A DNA stretch of 64,000 bases from Daedaleopsis sinensis. Lineage: Eukaryota > Basidiomycota > Agaricomycetes > Polyporales > Polyporaceae. How positions within the stretch are numbered: the stretch's first letter is position 1; every line of letters starts with the position of its first letter. Of this stretch, positions 1 to 10,424 are shown in pieces. The translations under genes and the position numbers were made by a program. Under the pieces are notes generated by a model. It was not told the origin of the DNA and did not search any database. It saw nothing but the letters and a program-made list of their open reading frames with translations. The stretch is taken from the NCBI GenBank assembly GCA_033807695.1, contig CM066309.1, forward strand, positions 1,178,001 to 1,242,000. The letters run 5' to 3'.

Positions 1-1561
1 GCCGATTATCCTGGTACGTCTGTTGACATCTCGTTTGAATATGGGTGCTCATGAGCAGTTGCAGAGGCAAATGCTTGGATGGTATGCCAAGAACATGAAC
101 ATCGAAGCAGACTCTCATGACCTTGCATGCCTAGATGATTCATGTCTGGGACCATTTCGACTTCACGCTAGACCAACCATGGTTCCAGTCGCAAGGCTGG
201 CCGCTCCTCAAGGTGGCGTTGTCTCTTGTATACTACCTCTCAAACGTTCTCTGACCCGCCCGCGGAGTAGAGTACCGCGCAGTTCCACTTGCAAAAGCTC
301 ATACCAGATGACCGTTTCAACGACTCGACCCTCGTGGTCAATCCCTGCAACTCTCCGGAGCAGGTACCCATTACCTTGGGTGAGGATCGCCGTCTTTGCC
401 ATTCTACGCTTTGTTTACCGGACACTACATAGGGTGCGCGCACGCGCAACAACTCATATGGCAGCTATTCAACGCGATAGTGAAAGGCTTCCCGTCATCT
501 GGAGATAGTGATACCCACTTCCTCGACGGTATGTACATCCTGAATGATCTCGCAATGTCTTCGCTCGCTGACCAGACGACACAGCTGTGCAAACCAAGCT
601 CAGCCAGATGGACAAGGGCATTCACATCGGCTCTTGGGGCCAGCTGCAAGGTATGTCTCACGTTCTCTAGAACCCATCACTATGCTCCAAGCTGACACCG
701 GCCGCACTCACAGAATGGAAAGTAGATATGGACTCCCGCACGGACACCCACCGCCACCTCTCGCACCTCATCGGCCTCTACCCCGGCTACGCGCTCTCGA
801 GCTTCAACCCGGCGTTCCAGTCGAGCGCGAGCAACTACACGCGCGACGAGGTGCTCGCCGCGGCGGAGACGAGCCTCATTCACCGCGGTAACGGCACCGC
901 GGACGACGGCGACGCGGGTTGGGAGAAGGTCTGGCGCGCCGCGTGCTGGGCGCAGCTTGGGAACGCAACCGCGTTCTACCATCAGCTCTCGGTACGTGTC
1001 TGCCCATGTCTTTTTCGCGCCAGCCCTCATGAGTCTCGAACGTTGAACTGGTGTGCTAATCCTCTCGTCGGTAGTACGCACTCGAACGCAACTACGCCCC
1101 GAACCTCATCAGCCTCTATTCGAGCGGGCCCGACGCGATCTTCCAGATAGACGCTAACTTCGGCTTCCCCGCCGCCCTCCTCGTGCGTAGCATACTCTCA
1201 TCTCCTACATACATCTCGCACTAACTTCATGCGCTCACCCTCCACCCCGCACCTCGACGCTTCCGTGTTCCTCGCGCAACAGAACGCACTTGTCCAAACG
1301 CCCGACCAGCCCTCGCTCTCCGAAGTGTTCCAGGTCAACATCCTCCCCGCACTCCCCGCACACTGGACGCGCGGATCTATCACGAACGCCCGGGTGCGCG
1401 GCGGGCTCGCGGTCTCGTTCGAGTGGGATGAGCGCACGCTCAAGACCGTCCAGGTCGTTGCGAGCGCCGCCGCGCCACGGAGGACGGTGCGGTTTATGCA
1501 GGCGGGCAAGGAGCTCAAGACGGTGAAGATAGAGCCGGGGATGCGGTTGCGGATCTTGTGA
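1..1561 (+). CDS. GH95 alpha-L-fucosidase, 3' part (5' end outside window)
   Basis: Glycoside hydrolase family 95 enzyme (alpha-L-fucosidase, alpha-L-galactosidase in some members), normally secreted and acting on fucosylated glycans by inversion. Only the last 351 residues are here. My exons are 1-13, 65-81, 135-227, 283-379, 433-528, 576-650, 714-991, 1075-1182 and 1283-1561, all phase-consistent. Visible family motifs in order: [19 protein letters not shown] (the two Asn that position the catalytic water); [29 protein letters not shown], with the general-acid Glu in [49 protein letters not shown], with the family Asp; then the C-terminal beta domain. No frameshift or stop breaks the part seen. 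The exact substrate cannot be told from sequence. Confidence 0.93.
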
Positions 1562-2221
1562 GCGAGATACTTGAGTGGTGAGTTGCGGAAGGCTGGCTGG
1601 CAGGGCCAAACTCGCTGGCGTGGTGCGAGGGCCGCCGTTTGAATCGGGATTCTTCTTGGGACAACGACAGTGTACGCGCGGACGTGGTCCGACGGTCGAC
1701 AGGTCACAGAGCGTGTATGCATGATATGCAGAGCGCGTTGTGTGTATCTTCTGCTTAAACCTGATAGTAGTGCAAGTTTTTGGGTAGTGTATAAGACGGA
1801 CTTGAGTAGGCTCAATCTCTTGATATGTCATAGCAGGCTGGGCCACACTATGATGGGATGCAAGCGAGAATAACTTGAGGGATGTAATCATGTACAAGCT
1901 TCAGTCCGCGTGCATTAACGGCAGCATTTTCGTTTGCCAGCGCAATCTGACGCGTACGTACAAACAAGACCAAAGAACGCGTCCATAGGCGCCGTCAACA
2001 CGCGTCGACGCGTCCCAACATCTTAGATCTTAACTTGAAGCTGTCTCAATCAGGCCTGTTTCTCTCGCCACAGTGACAAGAAGGCTGTCTCCGACCGAAC
2101 ACGAACGACTCAAGTCCGAGGGCATCAGTAACTGTACGGCGCAACGGTAAAAACTCAAATGAATCCTTATGATCGTTGTGTCACAGTACTCACTTGTGCC
2201 TGGATAAGAGGTTAAACGCAA
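1562..2221. other. Intergenic: fucosidase 3' end to MCM10 promoter
   Basis: 660 bases between two genes on the same strand. Open frames here are short, start on non-ATG codons or lack family likeness. The stretch should hold the fucosidase 3' UTR and the MCM10 promoter. No further element was recognised. Confidence 0.5.
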
Positions 2222-4874
2222 ATGGACTCCGCTACAAATAAGAAGCTCTCTGAGAAGGAAAGACAGGCTCAGATACGAAGTCAAATTGCACTCTTGCAGG
2301 CACAGCTGAAAGATGGGCCTACCACGTCAGAGGACGTGCCCCAATCGCCTAATCGCAAACGGCCCAGTACAAATATTCTCGTGCCAGAAACACCCACTAG
2401 TGAGTACCGCTGCTTGATCCTTAAGACATACTTACATGGAATTGACAGAGAAAAGAAAGCCTGCCGAGAAAGCGGCAAGTTCGAAAGGTTATGCAGCATC
2501 AGGGTCAATGTCAAATCAACAGCGACCTTCGACCGCTACTGTTCTCCCTAGAGCTGGACCCAGTGTCTCAAGTCATCGTCGCGACGATGCATCTACCCCT
2601 CTACCGTCGTCCACCGTGCTACAGAAGCTCGCACAGGCGCACAAGCAGAAGGGCAAAGGCTCTGAACAGCAGGAGGCCATTGTCCGATCAAATGCGTTCA
2701 CCGCCAAACCACCTCCCATTGCGCCCCCTGCAGAGCCCGACTCGACGGAGGCCACTGCGCGGGATGAGAATCTCGCAATAGTTGAACAGCTGCATGTTGG
2801 GCCTAAGGATCACAAGCCTCCATTCGACGACCCTCACTTCGAGAAACTGGAGCCTAACTCCGGTATCCGACTCTCGTGAGTATCCTCCCCCTCTATCCTA
2901 GTCCTGCTCGCTCACGCTGACCTGGCACAGATCGCGCTCGATTCCTCACGACGACTTTCAAGACCACCTAGTGGGCCGCTACTACCTTTCGCCATCGAAG
3001 CTGTACTCCGTGGTGCGCCTTCTCCCCAACAAGACTGGCTACGACGTCCCGGTCTGCGGCGACTGGCTCACGATCGCAGTCGTCGCCGAGCGTGGCCAGA
3101 TGAAGTACACCAAAGCCTCCGTCGGGGTCACACGAGACGAGAAGCTGAAGTTCGGCGGAGACGACGACGACCGCATGGACGCGCTCCCCCAGGTTGACGG
3201 CCCGCCCGCCGCGCAGGGTCCCCCACGCCCCTTCCAGAAGCGCCAGAAAGCGAACGACGAGGGCTCGAAGCCCACGGGGAAGAAGTACGTCAACCTGAAG
3301 CTGATCGACTTTGGGTGCCGGACGCGAGGTTCGTCCGCGGACGGTAGCAAGGCGAAGATCCGCGGGGACGCGTATCTGTCGCTGCTGCTGTTCGAGTCGG
3401 ATTCGTTCGATGTCGTGACAAAGGAGGACGGCTCGAAGCAGAAACTGTACAGAGGCGGGAGCCGGGGTGCGTTCGAGCGTATGTCGAAATTGCGCGAGGG
3501 CGCGGTCGTAGCGCTGCTCAATCCGAAGATTCTGAAGCCTTTCCAGGTGTGTCTCCTGCCTCCCATGCAGATCTTTCCCGTGTATGGGATACGTGTGCAG
3601 GTGCAGTCCTGACATCGTCTTGTACATCCACAGCGGGCGGCGGACAAACCGCACCCAACGGAGAACATCCTCGCGCTGACGCCCGAGTCGGACGAGTCGA
3701 TAGCGATTATCGGGTACGCGCAGGACCTAGGCACATGCAAGGCGATGAAACGGGACGGCTCGCGGTGCAGCTCGTGGTGCGACAAGCGCGTTAGCGAGGT
3801 CTGCGACTACCACATCCAGATCGCCGTGGAGCGGCGCAGGGCAGCGCGACCCGAATTCGCGACCGGGTAAGTCCCCATCCAGCTCGTTGACGGACAACGA
3901 CTCACGCGGGTCTCCCGATAGCACGAGCGGGATGTCCATGTCCGCGAAGAAGCGGCCTGCGTACGACCCCCAGCGGCAGTGGGGGCTGCGGCCAGAGGGC
4001 CCGGCCTCGGACGCGACGTACGTCGTCTCGGGGCACGTTGTCTCCGGCTCGAGCCTCGACCCGAAGATGATGTTTATCGGGGAGAGTTACGGGCGGGAGG
4101 CGCAAGCGAAGGCGGCGCGTAAACTGGCGGCAGACTCGGACAGGGCGCTGAAGCAGCTGCTCGCGCGCGACAGGGAGGGCACGAGGGCGCTGGTCTCCGC
4201 GCGCGAGTTCGCGAAGCGCAAGGCGGAAGAGGCGGCGAACGAGGGGAAGGGGAAGAAGGGCAAGGCGAAGAGCTCGAAGGCGGCGGGCAAGGGGAAGGCG
4301 CGAGCGGAAGTTGATGCGGCGGGCGACGGCGAGGATCCGGAGGCGCAAGAAGCCGACTCGAAGCCGAGAAAGAGTGCGTACTCTGCGCAGCTGATCAAGC
4401 AGCTTGGGTTCGACCCGACGTCGAAGGATGGCCGCGCGCAGAAGGATGCCAATATCCAGCAGAAGGTTAGTCGTCTGGACACACCCTACTGATCTCCCTG
4501 ACGATGTCCTGTCCCCTCGCTCGATGGCACAGCTGGATGCCCTGGCCGCTCTGCAGAACACGCGGAAGATTGAGCTCGGGCCGCGCCCTGGAAAGAAGAG
4601 CTCTTGCGTCAGGAAACCGGAGAAGGTCAGCTCGGGCTCGAACGCCGCGGTCCCGCTACCTGAGACGACGTCGGCGAGCGAACGGTCATCATCCCCTGCG
4701 ACTCATGACGACCTGGAATATGCGGACCTCGATGAGGCTGGTTCCCCATTGGCATTCCCTGATAGCGACGACGACGACGAGTTGGAGAAGGAGGAAGTTG
4801 CGGCGTTCGGGCGAGCCGTGGGTCTCTCGGAAGGAAAGATGATCGATTTGGATGACAGCGAGAGCGACTCGTAG
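2222..4874 (+). CDS. MCM10: DNA replication initiation factor Mcm10
   Basis: Nuclear replication protein that binds single-stranded DNA and activates the CMG helicase at origins. Exons 2222-2399, 2449-2875, 2931-3546, 3634-3866, 3922-4465 and 4533-4874 give 779 residues. The N-terminus (about 1-200) is a charged, disordered region with a coiled-coil-like start. An OB fold follows from about residue 203 (HLVGRYYLSPSKLYSVVRLL onward). The diagnostic Mcm10 zinc knuckle is exact: C442-X9-C452-X11-C464-X2-H467, immediately after GYAQDLGT. Downstream, AKKRPAYDPQRQWGL resembles the basic stretch after the zinc finger in fungal Mcm10. The C-terminal third is Lys/Ala-rich, then acidic (DSDDDDELEKEE), with SAYSAQLIKQLGFDP as a conserved-looking patch. 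Genomic neighbours are unrelated. Assignment is very secure; the start ATG is the first in an open exon. Confidence 0.95.
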
Positions 4875-5459
4875 AAGAGCTTAGGATAACTGAGCGATGG
4901 TCACATTTCTATAGATTACGGACGGATATTTAACACTCTAGCACGGAACTGTAGCATCGTCTTTCTTCAAAGGGTCTCGGGTAACGTTTAGTGTAGGCTT
5001 GTGCTGGGCATTTACAATGCCGTGAGCTGCAATTCACCGCCAGGCTTGAAAGCTTGAAGCTTGAGCCGCGCGTGCGAAGCCCAGATCTAGAGCGGTTAAT
5101 GTCGAACGATTGGCTTTCAAATTTCAGTGGCGGGATATTGAGAAGCACTACACGTATCAACCACTGGCACCAGGGGATCAAATGGGACAACATCACATAC
5201 GCAACCAAACACATAAATCCTGGACGTCTATAAAGACAGCGTCGCACGCTGCTCAAAGGGTATCTCACAGCTGCTCAAAAGACTAAAGGGATGTATCTGC
5301 AGGTGATGAGATGTCCCGGTCAGTATATGTCGAGAACGACTAACGATTGCCGTAACGCACCGTATAGAACCAAACGTAATCGAAACTTGTGCCCTTGCAC
5401 TCAGCCTCCCCATCTAACATCTAGCACCTCCCCCTCTCCTGAACACATCCTAATCCCGC
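4875..5459. other. Intergenic between convergent genes (MCM10 and SPT small subunit)
   Basis: 585 bases separating two converging stop codons. It should carry both 3' UTRs. No open frame with family likeness and no terminator-like element was recognised. Confidence 0.5.
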
Positions 5460-6147
5460 TCAGAGCTCCCCTTTAGCAAAGGACAGCCCGGCATCGACAC
5501 CCCAGGCCGCCGCATCCTTCAAGCGGCTAACCGAATCAACCAGTCCGTCGAGCAGGTCCGCGACTGCACCCGCGCCAGAGGGTTCGCGGCCGTTAAGGTA
5601 GTAGACCGCGCGTGCACTGAGATGTGCGACGTGGTGCGGGAAGTAGACGGTGATGCCGGTGAGAAGGAGGCCGAGGGTGAGGTACATGACAACCACTATT
5701 GAAGGTTTGCGCGTCAGCACCAAATGTCTAGCATGTAAGTGAATCGCGAGAGTGGCGTAGGAGGTGTGGCGGTCGCTGCTTTGGCCGTAGCAAATGCCCT
5801 GATGCGCCATAATGGAAGAACACTAAACATACGGGCCCAGGGGAAACAGGGGTTCTGATGAGTAACATGGAGAAGGACTCACACACAAGGAACTTCTCCC
5901 AAGGTTCCAACATGGACAACGCGAAGGTCACCTCTACCCAGACCCGCCGCCTCCAGAGGAACTTCCCAATGAGTGAGCGCGGTGGGCGATACGGGAGCTG
6001 CAGTCCAAAGAGGACCTGCATGAGCGTGGGCTCGCGCTTCCACTCGGCATATGACATGGCCGCTGTGTAGTACCCGGGGTCGGTGATGACAGCCGAAGAC
6101 GAAGAGAACGAGGACGACGACGAGGATAGCATGGTGTGTGTTGCCAT
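5460..6147 (-). CDS. Small activating subunit of serine palmitoyltransferase (ssSPT/Tsc3-like)
   Basis: Endoplasmic-reticulum membrane peptide that binds the Lcb1/Lcb2 heterodimer, stimulates the first step of sphingolipid synthesis (serine plus palmitoyl-CoA to 3-ketosphinganine) and helps set acyl-CoA preference. Two exons, 5883-6147 and 5460-5695, with a 187-nt intron, give 166 residues. The core reads FALSMLEPWEKFLV (LEPWE at 80-84), then a hydrophobic helix and YFPHHVAHLSARAVYYLNG. The family pattern is ALYxLEPWE, a helix, then FxPQH; the distance from the Trp of LEPWE to the Pro of FPHH equals that of the animal ssSPTa peptide as I remember it. This supports the splice choice. The family core is only about 70-80 residues, so the Ser-rich N-terminus and the C-terminal tail after about residue 125 are extensions. 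Confidence 0.82.
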
Positions 6148-6498
6148 TGCTCAAGTGGGGATTATTGCTAGTGGTCTGTTTTCCGTGGCCGTTATGGTCG
6201 AGGAGGTCGTGTGACGCGTCAAAGAACGTGAGCGTGGTCGTGAGTGCTCGTATTGGCCGACAGTCCTGAGGCTACGAAGAACAAAGCAGAGAGGATTGAG
6301 GACGTGGAGGACGAGGACGTGGAGATGGGGACGAGGAGGAGGGCGCTCAAGCTCAACTTTCCCCTCGGGGGGCTTGGGGTCACGTCAGCAAGATCACGCA
6401 ACAAATCATCAGGCAAGAAGTTATGTATGATTGTCCAGACTCTAGTAGTACATGAGTTGAATTGACTTGGAGTTCGTATGTACACCAGACCATGCCGT
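6148..6498. other. Intergenic: BNA1 3' end to SPT small subunit promoter
   Basis: 351 bases between two minus-strand genes. Open frames exist on both strands, but none has a family signature or a plausible splice partner. Probably the BNA1 3' UTR and the promoter of the sphingolipid gene. Confidence 0.45.
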
Positions 6499-7186
6499 TC
6501 ACTTGGCTTCCGCGACGTTACCACACTCAGGGCACTTTCGGATTGACTCAGTATCCATCCAATTCTGGATTACGGGCTTGAGCTGAGTCCCAAGGTCAGT
6601 GCAGTGAAATGCATCCTCGCGTATGATGGTCGGTTTAGGGTGCGCCCCGGACTTGCAGTACCATCGCAAACGATCTAACGGATACCTATTAGTCTATGGC
6701 GACAGGGCGGATGTTCGCAAAGATGACATACCAATTGAGCCTTCAGGACGCACACGCTCTACGACAATTCCGATCGTATTGGTAAATCGAACGGGATTAT
6801 GCGGAGTGTTCGCTGCACGCCTTGAGAAACCATTCTTTCAGTGGGACCATGTGAGGAGCGTACCTGGGAGGAGAAACATCTCGCCCTCCTCAATCCGTAT
6901 ATCTCTGAACTCTTCATCATCGACTACGCGGAGCAGCATACCGCCTTTGTGTTGGTAGAACCATTCCTACAGCAATGCCTTAATGAACCATCCGACGGGC
7001 ACAGGAGTCGATGTCACACACCTCGGTCTCGTTTACGTGGTAATCGTTCCGTTCATTTGGTCCTCCGACGACCATGATGGTGAAATCCTTGCCGGAGTAG
7101 ACACAGTAGTTGTTGACCGGAGGCTTCAAGAGATGACCATTTTCCGACAGCCACTTCGGAAAGTTCAGAGGAGGGGCGAGAGGCAT
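6499..7186 (-). CDS. BNA1: 3-hydroxyanthranilate 3,4-dioxygenase
   Basis: Cytosolic Fe(II) cupin dioxygenase of the kynurenine pathway; it opens 3-hydroxyanthranilate to the semialdehyde that cyclises to quinolinate for NAD synthesis. Exons 7022-7186, 6864-6966, 6732-6812 and 6499-6674 give 174 residues, the usual length. Iron ligands are in register with the human enzyme as I remember it: H50 (NERNDYHVN), E56 (EEWFYQ) and H94 ([13 protein letters not shown]). [12 protein letters not shown] and [13 protein letters not shown] are typical fungal stretches. The C-terminal rubredoxin-like site is partly altered: C164-X2-C167 is present (KCPECG), but the first pair reads C123-K-S-G, with C141 (FHCTD) nearby as a possible substitute. 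The gene is divergent from RAD17 across 460 bases. Confidence 0.94.
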
Positions 7187-7646
7187 CGTGCGGTCGATAA
7201 TCAGGTTATCGGAGAGGTCGAACGAACACAGGAGTCGGTCTTCATGGCATTGTCGTCGAATGGGTGACCATTACTCAGACCTACCGGCAAACTCCGCCGC
7301 AGATGGAGGATTCATCATCCTGCCAATTGATCAGCATTTGGCACTGGCCAAGCAGGGGTTTTCCTATGTCCATAATACCCACCTTAGAACGATAAGAACA
7401 AAGACGACGAGGAGCAGGAGGAGGAGCAGGTAAAGGAGGACGAAGAAGAATTGTGGATCACGGAGGTCGTTCTGGCGCTCGACACGGTGTGACAGACCGT
7501 GACCGACGCGTCTTGTCACCGCGTTCACGGCGACGCGCATGTCAGCGCTTAACAGCGTTGGCTTGGAATTTCCGTCGACGCGAGACTTCTGTCGCTATCA
7601 TAATTCTCTTGAACCGAACTATCTCTCTCGGTGCTTAGGCCAAACT
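7187..7646. promoter_or_regulatory. Shared divergent promoter region of BNA1 and RAD17
   Basis: 460 bases between two start codons facing away from each other, so both promoters must lie here. It contains a purine-rich AGG/GAGCAG low-complexity stretch around 7405-7447. No TATA box was convincingly placed. The short open frames here look like chance. Confidence 0.4.
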
Positions 7647-10262
7647 ATGTCTCATGCCTCTCAAAAGACGGCGAAGGCCTCGCGGAAAGTCACCGCATCC
7701 GCATCACAATTCGTGGACACCACAGAAAGGAACGATATGCCACCCCCAGCGAAGAAACAGAAGACAAAGTCTCTCATGTCCGTGAGTCCTAATACTGCTG
7801 TATGCTACCCTGTGCGTGATCCAGAAGCAAGACGTTAGATCATCAGACCGCCTATGTTCGATCTCTCAGGCATTCAAACCGCCACTCAGCAGAAGGATGT
7901 AAAGGGAAAGACGAAAGAGAGATTATTACCCAGGCTTGAAGATACTACTGCTGGTAAGCTTATACGCTAGGCTATGATTCCAATGCATCTTATTTCGTCT
8001 TTACAGACGACTCTCTTTGGGTGGACAAGTATGAACCAAACACGGCGGTACGTATCACCCTTTCCTCTGTAGCATATGCACATTCTTACATTCCACCAGG
8101 AGGAGCTTGCTGTGCACAAACGCAAAGTCCAGGACGTTCGACAATGGCTACTCGACGCGTTCCAAGGGGGTCCTTCAGGGAAATTGAAGAAATACCGAGT
8201 GAGTGCAACGTAGCGTTGTACGCGCTAAAGGGATGCATCTGACGTTCAGGGTCAAAGCGCATCCTTGTGTTGACAGGTCCTGCCGGGACTGCAAAGACGG
8301 CCACAATCCGGGTCTTAGCGGCAGAACTAGGTTGCGAGATCCTCGAATGGCGAAACGCGATGGATGAGCAATATTCAAGCTCGCGTTTTGACGATAGTTC
8401 GGATTGGGTGGAATATGAGAGTCTAGCAGACAAGTTTCAGGCGTTCCTCACAAGAGCTGCTACCTGCCGTCCTCTACTTATGTCCTCTGGTGCCCATGCA
8501 CTAGATGGCACGCAATCCACAGAGAACTCTCAAATGGGCCAATCCACCAGCTCCTCATCCATACCAATAAGCACTGCCCAATCTTCGAGCCGCCGCATCG
8601 TTCTTCTAGAAGATCTTCCGAATATCCTACATGCCCCTACCCAAGCGTCCTTCCATGCCGCGCTGGAAGCATTCGTTGCAACTCCAGAAGCCGACACTTC
8701 GCCACTGGTTGTCATCATTAGCGACGCGGGCCTGCGAGGCGAGGGCGGCGACTCTGACGGTCCCCGGTGGCGATCACGCGACAAGGAAGCCATGGACGTA
8801 CGAAATGTACTTCCCACCAGCCTCTTGAGCTCACCATATGTCATGCAAATCAGGTATGCTGGTCGAACCCTAAACACGTGTTCGCTCATTCTGAACGATG
8901 CATAGTTTCAACCCGATAGCTGTGACCTATATGCGGGCAGCGCTGAAGACAATGCTAGACCGTCACTTCACCTCATCCGCTGCGCGTGCTGGGACGCGCC
9001 CTTCGAAGGATGTCGTGGATGTCGTTGTCGAGTCATCTAACGGTGACATTCGCAGCGCTATCATGGCTCTACAGTTTGCGTGCACGGCGTCCCAGGGTCA
9101 TCTGAAGCCTAACAAGGGAACGAAGAAGGGTGCGAAGTCGCAAGGCGTTTCTGCCGCCGTCATGCTGGAGAGTGTCACTCGGCGTGAGCAAAGCTTGGCT
9201 CTGTTTCACCTACTCGGAAAGATCATGTATAACAAGCGTAAGTATGCTCTACCGGCGATCCGCTCACATCACTCATTCCTCGGGGCGTGCAGGGAAGGGA
9301 GATCCACCACCTCAATCCGCGTCCGCGAAAGACATGCGCCGTGACAAAGAGATTGATGCCGGGCTCAAGAACCCTCCACCGCTCCCGCCACATTTCAGCC
9401 ATCATGAGCGCAGAGCAAGCCGGGTCGATGTCGAGGTATGGAGACCCTCTATTTGCCGTACGCTCGATTGGCTCATTTCGAAGTAGGTGCTATATGGGGA
9501 CACCCCGATCGACGCGTCTCTCCTCTCCTTGTACATTCATCAGAACTATACCCAGTATTGTGATACCCTGGATGAATGCGAGGCACTCATGGATTCGCTG
9601 AGCTGGGTCGACGCTAGCGGTGGAGAGATGGTACGCTTTGCCTCAGCTTGACCTTGAACAGAGCTAATTACTCGAATGGCGCAGTGGTATCAAAGTAATC
9701 CTCACCAGTTCCATTTGGTAACACTTGGCACGCTGCACGCTCTTCCGAGTCCGGTCCCGCGACGCAACCAGAAGTCGTTCAAACCAGCGTTCTTTGAGAC
9801 GCTTCAGCAACAGCATGATGCTGAGGATGGAGTGCGCGATGTGCAGGCGTGGCTACAACGGGTACATCTTCTGGTCGATCTTTCGCGATATTCGAAGCTG
9901 ACTGCCGCATAGGGACACCTGCCTCTTTCGTGCTGGAGCCCGCGAGATGTCGCTATGGGCGTGGGGACTGTGCTCCGGCTGGGAGAAAGCTCAGGTGTGA
10001 TTCCCTCGCTGTGCGTCCAGGTAATGTCGCTGACGTGCACCCAGGCAAGTTTGTTGAGCGTATCCCCACGACGCATCGTCTGTTCTCGAAGCTCGAGTTT
10101 GCGCGCGAGAGCGGCAGTCTGGCGGAGTTGGCGGAGGACGGGGATGCGACCGTGGACCCCCAAGAGGTTGAACGTTATTATCGACCGCGGATGCCTACCG
10201 TTCTCGACGACGACAGGGTCACAGGGGCGTCGTTGTCTGACGATGAAATTGAGGACTGGTGA
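7647..10262 (+). CDS. RAD17: Checkpoint clamp loader Rad17 (Rad24 in budding yeast)
   Basis: Nuclear AAA+ ATPase that replaces Rfc1 in a clamp-loader complex and loads the 9-1-1 clamp at damaged DNA. Exons 7647-7781, 7839-7953, 8007-8047, 8100-8198, 8258-8853, 8906-9237, 9293-9435, 9487-9630, 9685-9861, 9913-9994 and 10045-10262 give 693 residues, near the human length (681). Signatures: LWVDKYEPNTAEELAVHKRK (family motif before the ATPase), Walker A GPAGTAKT at 137-144, a Walker-B-like IVLLEDLP at about 244-251, SNGDIRSAIMALQF (sensor-like) and CWSPRDVAMGVGTVL near the C-terminus. The tail is acidic (SDDEIEDW). The 8198/8258 junction uses a weak acceptor (GTCAAAG) because the better CAG at 8249 breaks frame; a missed alternative is possible. 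Confidence 0.92.
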
Positions 10263-10424
10263 GTACTCGAGGAGATTCGTATGTGCACATCCATTGATGC
10301 ATGTGCATAGACTAGATCATGTTGATAGTGAACCTTGAAGGGGTGGCTCGAAATTGTGAAGGTCGACTACAGTGCAATCACTCTGATAATTACTAACGTG
10401 AACCGCAGAACAAAGTCTTCATCT

